From: Jaenimonas drosophilae
Taxonomy: Eukaryota > Euglenozoa > Kinetoplastea > Trypanosomatida > Trypanosomatidae
Length of the DNA stretch: 10,568 bases
NCBI GenBank assembly: GCA_030849065.1
Contig: JASAON010001295.1
Span: 1-10,568 of the forward strand
Reading direction: 5' to 3'
Shown piece by piece: positions 1 to 7,967 of this stretch; the first letter of the stretch is position 1; each line of letters begins with the position of its first letter. The notes beneath the pieces were generated by a model, which ran no database searches, was not told the origin of the DNA, and saw nothing but the letters and a program-made list of their open reading frames with translations. The position numbers were made by a program, and so were the translations under genes.

Positions 1-3000
1 TACGGCTGTTCTGGAGTCCTATGGCGATGCGGATGGTGGTGGCCCGTTGGCGATGAGTGATGCTGCTATCGAGGCTGCTGTTAATGGTGGCTCTGTGAGC
101 CTCAGCTTTGCCCCGCCTCCGGTCTCTGCCTATGAGTTGTCTCTGACAGCCGATGGCACAGATCCTGCCACACTCTTTTGCGTCCACAACGCATCCTCGA
201 GCAATGTCGATACCGTGGAGAGTGGTAGTCGCATTTTCTTGGAAGCGACCCAAACACCCAACGGGCGTTTGTGGATTGTGGCAGGTCGTGAAAGTAGTTC
301 AGGAGATGGCATGGATGGGGATGACGAGAGTTCGGTTTCGACCTCTCGTGTGAGTGGCATAGATGGCGCACAGGACTCCAAAATGAACCTCTTCTCAAGA
401 CCACATCGCTCCATGCGTGATGGTGTGGAGATTCGCCGTCTCTCGTCCAAGTCACTGGAGCAGCTGACGATGGTGCGCTCACTGCTGCCTGCGCTTGAGT
501 TCTTTTCAGAGCGCATGTTGAAGGGGGTGGGTGATCCCTACACGGTACGTGGAGTGAAGGACAACGTGTTGGCACTACAGCGACTGCTGGAACAGCCGCC
601 GGACAATTCGGACGGTGTAGTTAAAGCTAGTGGGCAGGGCCGCGGCCGTGTGCTCAACCTTGAGTGGCAGAGCAAGTTGTTCCATCAAGGAGTTGCTGAT
701 GTGGTACTACAAACCATCCGTGCGATCCTCCAGTGCCCCTATGTGGATGTTGGGCGTCTAAACACAGCTGAGATGACTGGGCCGGTGGATATTAGCGATG
801 AGTGCTCCTTTGTTCCCATGCCTCACAGTGACTTGGGCGAGCTGGTGGATCTCTGCCTGGATGTTGTTGGAAGTCTTGTGGCTGGTAGGCCCCGTTTTGC
901 CGTGGCACTGCAGGGCCAAATGGAGTTCCTGATGCAGTGCTGTTCACAGTTGCCGTCGGCGATGCGATGTGTGGCGGAGTTCCTTCGTGATAATGCCGCC
1001 CTTGTGGAGCTCCCGCGTGCTCGGAACCGATTGCGCTTTTTTCTGAGTCTCCTCAAGACGCGCAGCCGTGATCCAGATCTTCTGAAAGTGTTGCAGGTCT
1101 TTGCATACTGCAACAGTGAAGGGATGGTGGATGCCCAGCGCATGATCTTGGATAGCATTGTTGGCGAAGGGCTGGAGGAGCAGGTCTTTTGTGCTGTCGT
1201 GGCGGTACCGGAGGACATGAGCACCAACACGTCTGCTATCTCCTCCGTGGAGGATCGTCGGTTGCGTCGCGTGGGTGGCAATCCGTTGGCCTCTGCACTC
1301 TGGTCGGCCCCAACAAGCGCCTCATCGCGGCATGGGGGAGGAGCGGGTGTGGCAGAGCCCAGGATGGTGTGGATGGTGGGCATACCACATGCCATCTTTA
1401 CTGCAGAGGTCTATGGTGAGATCATTTCTTCCTTGGGTGAGGCATCTGCACTTCGTGGGGATAAGAGCCCCGTTGGTGCTTTGCTAATGGAGGCGCTGCA
1501 CTCCACGGATGCTTCGGGGACGACCTACGTCCCGGTGGAGTGGCTTGTTGATGCCGTGGAGGACTGGCCAGAGGTGAAGGATGTATTTATCCCGCTCTTT
1601 GCCTCGCAGCTACGTCTCTTGTCGGCCCTGGCAGCTGGACGCAATGAAAGCGTCTGCGACCACCTAATCTTCCGCATTGTGCCCCAAGACGCCCTCGCTC
1701 GGCTGGCGGTGAGTGATCGTTTGCCCATCCTTGTTCGTGCGGCAATGATTCGTCTCTATGCCAACGCGGTGGTGGACATGGTGTCGGATGTGTTTATTCC
1801 TCACGAAATTCGTCGGGTGCGCTGCGTTGTTGAGGAGGGTCAGGAGGATGGCCATGCCGCGGCCCTTTCCTTGCGTCTGCGCATTGGCAAGGTATCGCGC
1901 GCGATGCGTGAGGCTCGTGTTTTTGTGCAACACTTCCTCAAGACGACCACCATGCAGGCTGAGGACACTCACGCCTATGAGTTCTTGTCCGTCGTTCACC
2001 TGACGGAGGTGCTGCTCGACCGGGGTGTGTTTGAGCTCTCCCAGTACATTGGCTTAGCCGTGGCACTCACCAAAACACTGGACCCGAGGAATGATGACCG
2101 CACCATGCCCGAGAGCGACATGGTATACCGCTGCAAGCTACGTGTGCTCAAGCTGCTGCACCGATTGCTGGACATTGGCTTTGCCTTTCACGCGATGCAG
2201 CTCGTGGATGAGTTCCGTAGTGGTGCACGATACGCCAACGATGATGCACAGCAGATCTACCCTTTCCACATGGCGTTGAGGACCTCCTTCCACGACATGT
2301 GGGAGCAGGACCAGGACCATCACACTGATGCGCATGAACAGGGGCACTTGCTAATGAGCAAGTTGCTCCGTGTGGTGCAGGATTTGACGGTCATCACAGC
2401 TGGCGTACCACTTCGACGAAAGATCATCCATCTCTTCTTTCGCCTTACCAACTACTTGCCTGAGCTGCATCAAGTGGCGACTCATGTGCAGCTATTGAGC
2501 TCACACGAGAGTGTGGAGTTCTACGAAGCCATCAGTGAAACGGCAACCACGTTGGAGTCGTTGATGGAGAAGTCCTTCCGGCGGTCCAACACGGTGTCTC
2601 TGGCGAATGCAGCACTCGATGCACTGGATCAGTTCCTTGCTGAGGCTGCGTATGGCGCACTGATTGAGAAGCTTGCCATTATGCGCCACATGGGTGTACC
2701 GCGTCTGCTCGTCATAATGGTCCTTCGCCTTCCGATACCGCTGAACCGACCCCGACGCTCCTTACTGACTCGTGTGCTTGCTCTCCTCTCCACCATGGCG
2801 CAGGACTCCGTCATACTGACCGAGCTGCGTGGGAGTGCAGAGAGCATTGCACCTCTTCTCATTCACCATGAAGATGTCTTGGGCCTTCTGCGTACCCTCT
2901 ACATTCAGTACTTCGATCCACAGGCTCTGGTGCCCAAGGCGGTGGTGGAACACCTCTGTGCGTTGCTCACGCACACCCGCAGCTCCTACCACGGCCTTAC

Positions 3001-6000
3001 ATTCTTGGTTGATTTGCTCCACACCGCTGGCCAGAACGACTGCCTTACCGAGGTGTACGTATCCAGTGCCTGCCAGACTTCCGTGTGGAGGGTCCTGTCC
3101 TCGCACCACAACTGCCTCTTCTTCATTCGCTCCCACGTTCGTATCGGAGTCGGAACCAATTATGAGCATTTACTGCAGTACCTGACGAGCAAAGACTGCT
3201 ACGTCCCCATGGGTCACCTCAACAAGATGCTGCTCATTTGCCGGCTGCTCTTCTTGCTGGGCAGACGGAACGATGTGGTGCGTCCCGACGAGATCCGCCT
3301 CACCGCCCTGGGAGATGACAGCCTGCGCTTTCTGCTGGATGTAGCTGCTGAGCCTCTACTGCCACAGTTTGTGCGCTATGCCTACTTGCTGCTGCTCCAC
3401 ACCCTCGTCCTCAACGACGTGGAGGTGTTGCCTGCCGTCTACGGTTACAACCGTCTTGGGGAGGTACTCCGGATGATTCGTCTAGACCTCTGCGCATACC
3501 TGCTGAGCATTGGGGGTACCGTCCACGCTTTGTTTGATGAGGATCTAGCACGACGAGAGGCAGTGGTCTGCCGACCCACACCAAGCAATGCCATGGAGGA
3601 AGAGATTGATGCTGCTCGCACCTCACTGCCTGCCGTGGAACACTACATCTTTGAGGTACTCTGCGGCTGCTTGCGCAAGCTGTGTGAGGGGTACCATGGA
3701 AGTGTTGGTCGCCTTCCCACACGTGTGCGGTCACAAGTGAGGCTACAGATCAACGAGACCATCGATGTCTTTTGCGATGTTATGGACTGCCGCCGACGCA
3801 ACCCTGAACGTGCTCCAACTCAGCACTACGCCCATCACATTACGGAATGCTTTAGTGCAGCGCAACAAGGGGGATTCACTGGCACGGCGCGGTGGCGTGG
3901 TGACCGCTTCGAGAGGCTCCAGTCCTACGCAGAAGGTTTGGAGAAGATGTACTCTGTTTCCAAGGACATGACGCAGTCAAAGGATGGGGTGGTGTCTGGG
4001 GCGGTGAGTACTGCCGGGTCGAGCACCAGCGATGAAGAAGAAACGAATGGTGGCCAAGACAGCGTCACTCTCACCCCGAAGTGGATTGAGTTCCTCCGCT
4101 GGCGTTTGCTGGACTGTGCGCGTATGCGTGAGGAGAATCGCCACGCCTCTGCCGCTGGTGTCATTCTGCGGAGTGGTGATAGGGGCTCACGCTTCACGAC
4201 AGCACTACTCTATGCTCTGCCTACACTTAATGCCGCACACCGAGTTCATGTGCTCCGTCTCGTGCGGCAGCTGGTGCTTCTCAGACAAGACAATCCTTGG
4301 GATGATGGAGCCACACTTCGCTACGACGACGTATCACACAACCTTCCTGGCTTATCGCTTGACATGGCCATGTACTCCCGTCAGACGTACTTTGCTCGTT
4401 GGGCTGGTGATCCACGTTTGGAGGTGCCTATGCCTCTTGTGGCTCTTGCAGCGGAGTTTGTTGGCTCGAGCTCCGAGGAGGTGCAGAGTGCGGCACTGCA
4501 GTGCGCCATCACCCTGCTCATGAATGAGCATCGTGCCATGCAGGAGTCGCTGTACGGCTTCTGTAGTCAAAGCCGCGAGTCATGTGTCTTTTATGTGCTG
4601 AGGTACCACTTCGCGGACGTCTACTACAGCTTGCGTGCATATCGCAGTGAGCTGGATCGTGGTAGCACAATGGAAGATGCCCGCCACCACCTAGTGCACC
4701 TGAATCAGTGCTGCTTTGAGTTGAAGCTGCTTCAGCTCATGTGTGCTGGCCAGTACACGCCACTGCAGACCTACTTGATTGCCCAACCCGGCAACAGCAT
4801 CTCCGTGAATCTAGTGGAGTCCTTAGTGGAGCTCCTTCAGGTGATTCCCTTCATTGTGAACGTGGACACGACGCCCTTTGTGCAGCAGCTTCTTGCCACT
4901 GTGACGGAGACCCTGCAGGGGCCGTGCAGAGTGAACCAAGACAACTTTGCTGCAAATCACGCAGCGCACTACCTCACACAGCTCCTCACAGGGAAGGAGA
5001 GTGAGCCGGGGTCACCTAGTTCTCCTCGGGTAGAAGTGTCCGAACATAAGCAAAGGCGTAGCGACGAAGAACGGTGCGCGGCTGTGGTACGTTCCGCTGC
5101 CCTTGATACATTACTCGCGCTGATTGAGGGAAGGCAAGATGCTGGCTTCACAGCCAACCTGCTCCGAACGATGGACTTAACGGTGTTGGCCACTTGCATG
5201 GATAACAGTGTTTCCCACTACGAAACGGTTCACGGGCCGATGGAGCGGCATGAGTCCAGTATGCTCTCTGGTGGGCATGTGCGAGATGGATTTCGTGCCA
5301 TGCGTGACTACCTGCGAGAGTATTGGCGAGGAGATCACCTCAATAGCCGAGAGGAACTGACGGATGAGTTATCAGTGGGTGTAAGTATCTACATCTTCTT
5401 CATGGCTTGCTACGACATGCAGCTTCTGGAAATGACGCGAACTGTGCGGCTTCAGTCGCAGCTGACCAAGTTCAGCGAACGTTCCTTTGATGAGTTCGTG
5501 GACAAGCGTGGCAACACCATCAAGCAGGTACTGCGGAGATCAAGCTCTCACTCACAGTTAGCACGCAAGGTTGGAAAGGTGGAAATTGTCCGGAATGGTG
5601 TACTCGAACGAGTGTACTTCCGCATCCTATCTGCCAGTAATGACAATTTGTTCAGCAGGACGAAGCGCCGCATCATCAACAGCATTGAGCGTAACAGCGA
5701 CAATGAACGTCTACGAGACTTCTTCAACCGTAGTATGGAGGTGGTCGGGGAGATGGAGAACTACGCCCGACTGCGTCGCAGCATCTTTTTGTATACCCTA
5801 CAGTGCTGCGCGGTGGGCCTGAACTATCTGGCCCTATTGCTAGTTGTGGCCATAAATATCTTCATGCTCTTTGCCATTCATCGTCCTACCTCTCCGTATG
5901 AGGCCGAGATGGATCGCGCGACGAACATTGCGCTCTACGTGTTGGGAGCATTGATTGTGTCTGTACAGCTGCTGCTAGTCTGCCACACACTTGCTGGACC

Positions 6001-7249
6001 TGCGCGTGCTCATCTCCAAGCGGAGTGGCTGGCTTGGCGGTATAAGCAGGCCGATGAACAGGCACGTATAGAGCGGCAAGATGTGTCATCGGAGAGCAAG
6101 CAAGTTGCGACGGGTGGTGCTGAGATAGTCCGTCAGCTCTCACCTCAATCACGACTGCTGCGTAGTTGTGTGTATCTCGCAATGAATCGTGAGCTTGTCG
6201 TCAATACCTTCTTTCTCTTTGTGAGTATCATGGGTATGGCACAACACACCATCTGGCACTCCCTCCAGCTACTTCAGCTCGTCCTGAATAGCTCCGTCTT
6301 GGACATCCTTTTTTTGGCACTGTGGCGCAACGCTGGGGCCCTCTTGCTCACCTTTGGCCTCCTCATCGCCGTGGTCTTCATCTTCACGACCTTTTCCTAC
6401 TTTTTCTTTGCTGAGATGTTCGACCCTATGGGGGAGTTTGGCAACGGCTTCAACTGCTACTCCATGCTCCAGTGTTGGCTGGTGCACCTGGACAACATCC
6501 GCATGGTGGGTGGGATCGGCGCAAGCACCCCATGGCCCACCTTCTACGGCGCCAACGGCTTCGGCTACTACTTTGCACTATTTCGGATGGTGTACTACGT
6601 TGCAGTCTCACTTATTGTGTACAACGTGTTCCTGGGAGTCATCGTTGATAGTCTTGGCCAATCGCGTCAGAAACGTGATGAGGTAAAGAATGACCAGTGT
6701 AGCAAGTGCTTCATGTGCGGTACACCACGTAGTGTCTTTGACGTCATTAAGGGGGGCACCTATGACGTACACATTGAGGAGGAGCACCACATGTGGTGGT
6801 ACCTCTTCTTCCTGCACTACCTCAGTGCCAAGGATCCGGAGTCATTCACGGGACAGGAGGAGTACGTATGGCGGCATGTGAAGGTGCGTGATATCACCTT
6901 CTACCCGATTCAACGTTCCATCTTGCTGGAGACGTTGGGTGTGGCGGGCAACAGTGCCGATGCCTTGGCGGCCGTAGGCCATTCGCACGATGGGCGCGGT
7001 GGCTTCTACCGTCGTGAAGACATTCGTGACATTGCCGTAGAGGGTACCCGAGCTGCAGTGGAAGAAGCGGTGCAACAGTCAACGGAGCACCTCCACGCGC
7101 AACTGCGGCGTAGTGATCAAGTGATTCGTGAGCTACTCACGAGAATTGCCGCGCTGGATACTCCGGGAAGCGGTAATGAATCCCCCATCGCTGAGGGTCA
7201 AGAGAACAGTGGAGTGACTACCCCGTACTCCTCGCCACTAAACAAATAG
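1..7249 (+). CDS. Inositol 1,4,5-trisphosphate receptor-type Ca2+ release channel, 5'-partial
   Basis: This is a very large intracellular ligand-gated calcium channel of the IP3R/RyR superfamily. It would release Ca2+ from an internal store; T. brucei IP3R has been placed on acidocalcisomes. The frame (first full codon at base 2) is open to the left edge, so neither the TTG at 47 nor the ATG at 53 need be the start. By eye the first residues match the end of the IP3R beta-trefoil 2, so a few hundred N-terminal residues lie upstream. Counting the codon at 47 as residue 1: MIR remnant about 25-80, first RIH/armadillo about 135-350, second RIH about 860-1040, RIH-associated domain about 1550-1722 (ETLQGPC and NLVESLVELL motifs), and membrane segments near 1920-1944, 1961-1984, 2052-2070, 2073-2093, 2096-2122 and 2174-2203. 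The pore filter is at 2154-2159. A CFMC...HIEEEH zinc-type linker spans 2221-2247 and a coiled coil 2331-2371. The C-terminal linker (MWWYLFF, TGQEEYVW) is strongly family-like. RyR is less likely: no SPRY or RyR repeats are seen, though those could lie upstream. Confidence 0.93.
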   Translation, partial: TAVLESYGDADGGGPLAMSDAAIEAAVNGGSVSLSFAPPPVSAYELSLTADGTDPATLFCVHNASSSNVDTVESGSRIFLEATQTPNGRLWIVAGRESSSGDGMDGDDESSVSTSRVSGIDGAQDSKMNLFSRPHRSMRDGVEIRRLSSKSLEQLTMVRSLLPALEFFSERMLKGVGDPYTVRGVKDNVLALQRLLEQPPDNSDGVVKASGQGRGRVLNLEWQSKLFHQGVADVVLQTIRAILQCPYVDVGRLNTAEMTGPVDISDECSFVPMPHSDLGELVDLCLDVVGSLVAGRPRFAVALQGQMEFLMQCCSQLPSAMRCVAEFLRDNAALVELPRARNRLRFFLSLLKTRSRDPDLLKVLQVFAYCNSEGMVDAQRMILDSIVGEGLEEQVFCAVVAVPEDMSTNTSAISSVEDRRLRRVGGNPLASALWSAPTSASSRHGGGAGVAEPRMVWMVGIPHAIFTAEVYGEIISSLGEASALRGDKSPVGALLMEALHSTDASGTTYVPVEWLVDAVEDWPEVKDVFIPLFASQLRLLSALAAGRNESVCDHLIFRIVPQDALARLAVSDRLPILVRAAMIRLYANAVVDMVSDVFIPHEIRRVRCVVEEGQEDGHAAALSLRLRIGKVSRAMREARVFVQHFLKTTTMQAEDTHAYEFLSVVHLTEVLLDRGVFELSQYIGLAVALTKTLDPRNDDRTMPESDMVYRCKLRVLKLLHRLLDIGFAFHAMQLVDEFRSGARYANDDAQQIYPFHMALRTSFHDMWEQDQDHHTDAHEQGHLLMSKLLRVVQDLTVITAGVPLRRKIIHLFFRLTNYLPELHQVATHVQLLSSHESVEFYEAISETATTLESLMEKSFRRSNTVSLANAALDALDQFLAEAAYGALIEKLAIMRHMGVPRLLVIMVLRLPIPLNRPRRSLLTRVLALLSTMAQDSVILTELRGSAESIAPLLIHHEDVLGLLRTLYIQYFDPQALVPKAVVEHLCALLTHTRSSYHGLTFLVDLLHTAGQNDCLTEVYVSSACQTSVWRVLSSHHNCLFFIRSHVRIGVGTNYEHLLQYLTSKDCYVPMGHLNKMLLICRLLFLLGRRNDVVRPDEIRLTALGDDSLRFLLDVAAEPLLPQFVRYAYLLLLHTLVLNDVEVLPAVYGYNRLGEVLRMIRLDLCAYLLSIGGTVHALFDEDLARREAVVCRPTPSNAMEEEIDAARTSLPAVEHYIFEVLCGCLRKLCEGYHGSVGRLPTRVRSQVRLQINETIDVFCDVMDCRRRNPERAPTQHYAHHITECFSAAQQGGFTGTARWRGDRFERLQSYAEGLEKMYSVSKDMTQSKDGVVSGAVSTAGSSTSDEEETNGGQDSVTLTPKWIEFLRWRLLDCARMREENRHASAAGVILRSGDRGSRFTTALLYALPTLNAAHRVHVLRLVRQLVLLRQDNPWDDGATLRYDDVSHNLPGLSLDMAMYSRQTYFARWAGDPRLEVPMPLVALAAEFVGSSSEEVQSAALQCAITLLMNEHRAMQESLYGFCSQSRESCVFYVLRYHFADVYYSLRAYRSELDRGSTMEDARHHLVHLNQCCFELKLLQLMCAGQYTPLQTYLIAQPGNSISVNLVESLVELLQVIPFIVNVDTTPFVQQLLATVTETLQGPCRVNQDNFAANHAAHYLTQLLTGKESEPGSPSSPRVEVSEHKQRRSDEERCAAVVRSAALDTLLALIEGRQDAGFTANLLRTMDLTVLATCMDNSVSHYETVHGPMERHESSMLSGGHVRDGFRAMRDYLREYWRGDHLNSREELTDELSVGVSIYIFFMACYDMQLLEMTRTVRLQSQLTKFSERSFDEFVDKRGNTIKQVLRRSSSHSQLARKVGKVEIVRNGVLERVYFRILSASNDNLFSRTKRRIINSIERNSDNERLRDFFNRSMEVVGEMENYARLRRSIFLYTLQCCAVGLNYLALLLVVAINIFMLFAIHRPTSPYEAEMDRATNIALYVLGALIVSVQLLLVCHTLAGPARAHLQAEWLAWRYKQADEQARIERQDVSSESKQVATGGAEIVRQLSPQSRLLRSCVYLAMNRELVVNTFFLFVSIMGMAQHTIWHSLQLLQLVLNSSVLDILFLALWRNAGALLLTFGLLIAVVFIFTTFSYFFFAEMFDPMGEFGNGFNCYSMLQCWLVHLDNIRMVGGIGASTPWPTFYGANGFGYYFALFRMVYYVAVSLIVYNVFLGVIVDSLGQSRQKRDEVKNDQCSKCFMCGTPRSVFDVIKGGTYDVHIEEEHHMWWYLFFLHYLSAKDPESFTGQEEYVWRHVKVRDITFYPIQRSILLETLGVAGNSADALAAVGHSHDGRGGFYRREDIRDIAVEGTRAAVEEAVQQSTEHLHAQLRRSDQVIRELLTRIAALDTPGSGNESPIAEGQENSGVTTPYSSPLNK
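6188..6661 (+). other. Ion-channel pore region of the IP3R-like protein (S3-S6)
   Basis: This part of the channel gene encodes membrane segments S3 to S6 and the re-entrant pore. S5 (rich in Leu, Ile and Phe, ending SYFFFAEMF) is followed by a pore helix around CYSMLQCWLVHL. The filter codons run from 6506 to 6523 and read V-G-G-I-G-A. S6 ends with NVFLGVIVDS, which aligns by eye with NLIFGVIIDT at the end of vertebrate IP3R S6. The Phe and Ile that form the vertebrate gate become Leu and Val here, so a hydrophobic constriction is kept. The vertebrate IP3R filter is GGGVGD; the acidic last position is Ala here. Confidence 0.85.
6698..6886 (+). other. C-terminal linker domain with C2H2 zinc-type site
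   Basis: The stretch just after S6 carries Cys codons at 6707 and 6716 (CFMC) and His codons at 6770 and 6785 (HIEEEH). This reproduces the CxxC...HxxxxH zinc site that in IP3R and RyR joins S6 to the cytosolic C-terminus and transmits gating movements. The following YLFFLHYL and TGQEEYVW segments are the best conserved part of the whole protein. An extra Cys lies at 6698. This block is the strongest single evidence for the family assignment. Confidence 0.88.
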
Positions 7250-7351
7250 TTGGAGGGTGGTGTGTGTCTGTATCTGGGCGTGCCTATGGTACAGCGATAT
7301 AGGTGAGTATGATTGCTCAGTGATGCTCTTTTTTCAACCTTGAATGTATAT

Positions 7352-7381
7352 CGTGAACACGCTGCCAGGCCATGGTTCACG
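7352..7381. repeat. Short inverted repeat in the channel gene 3' flank
   Basis: CGTGAAC at 7352-7358 is the exact reverse complement of GTTCACG at 7375-7381, giving a 7-base stem with a 16-base loop. It lies about 100 bases after the channel stop codon, probably in the 3' UTR. It could form an RNA hairpin, but a stem this short can arise by chance. Confidence 0.35.
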
Positions 7382-7860
7382 TAGTCTGTAACACACGGTC
7401 CATGCTGCTTGCTGCTTGAGGTGCTTCATGCGTTGTGTGTCCCTGAACCAATCCTACTACCGAGAGAGGATTGCCCTTCAGAAGCTCCTGTTGTTGCATG
7501 GCAGTGGCACCTGAGTATTACATTGCGGCCTGCATGGGTGTAGGGGGAGGGCTACACGTCCTTCGTCACGGGACGCAGCTGTGCTGCCACATGCCGCATT
7601 GCGAAATAAATCGCTTTGGGTATCTGCTCTCAATTCTTCATGTTCACCAACCTCATGTCATTATTGATCATCAGCATCTGCATTTTAGGTTCTACAGCTT
7701 ACTTGCCTTCCTCCCTTTCTCAACGCAAGATGCGTGTGCGTGCGCTTCTTCAGCATCCCTCTGTTTTTCTGTGCAACTAGAAGTTTTTCGGTGTCCTGCC
7801 CGACCCTTGGTCGTCTTCATGGATGATGCTGTTGGCCATCATCATCATTACTCTCACCAA

Positions 7861-7907
7861 CCTTCTATATTTTTTCTTGTTGCTCTTGTGTGCGCACGGA
7901 TTTGTAG
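7861..7907 (+). promoter_or_regulatory. Polypyrimidine tract and predicted spliced-leader acceptor for the kinase gene
   Basis: A T/C-rich run at 7861-7889 is followed by the first AG, at 7906-7907 (TTTGTAG). This is the usual form of a kinetoplastid trans-splice acceptor. A 5' UTR starting at 7908 would be 60 bases long with no ATG before the kinase start at 7968, which supports this site over upstream alternatives such as the AG near 7780. The call is a prediction from pattern only. Confidence 0.6.
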
Positions 7908-7967
7908 GTGCAGCACTGATAGTAGAGCAGACGCCACCATTTCACACTCTTCACGTAGACCCCCACC

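Larger units (their letters stand above)
7250..7967 (+). other. Intergenic spacer between IP3R and kinase genes
   Basis: This 718-base non-coding stretch should contain the 3' UTR and poly(A) site of the channel gene and the trans-splice acceptor and 5' UTR of the kinase gene. It is more T-rich than the flanking coding sequence, especially from about 7690 on. Several pyrimidine runs occur (near 7700-7723, 7754-7772 and 7861-7889). Reading frames in the region (for example 7471-8004 and 7823-8014) have no recognisable protein family, are rich in Cys, His and Leu as expected of translated T-rich DNA, and run into the kinase gene in another frame, so I do not call them genes. Confidence 0.75.

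Noticed and set aside
2762..3169. Longer - strand frames inside the channel gene, such as this 135-codon one
   Set aside because: They lie wholly opposite a well-supported coding frame, resemble no family, and are expected by chance in GC-rich coding DNA.
1..7249. Ryanodine receptor rather than IP3R
   Set aside because: RyRs are about 5000 residues with SPRY and RyR repeats between the N-terminal and RIH regions. Here the MIR remnant leads straight into RIH, and the spacing fits an IP3R of roughly 3000 residues.
7800..7860. CATCATCAT-type run as a possible microsatellite or His-tag-like coding segment
   Set aside because: Only three to four irregular CAT units occur, in non-coding spacer. 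This is too short to call.
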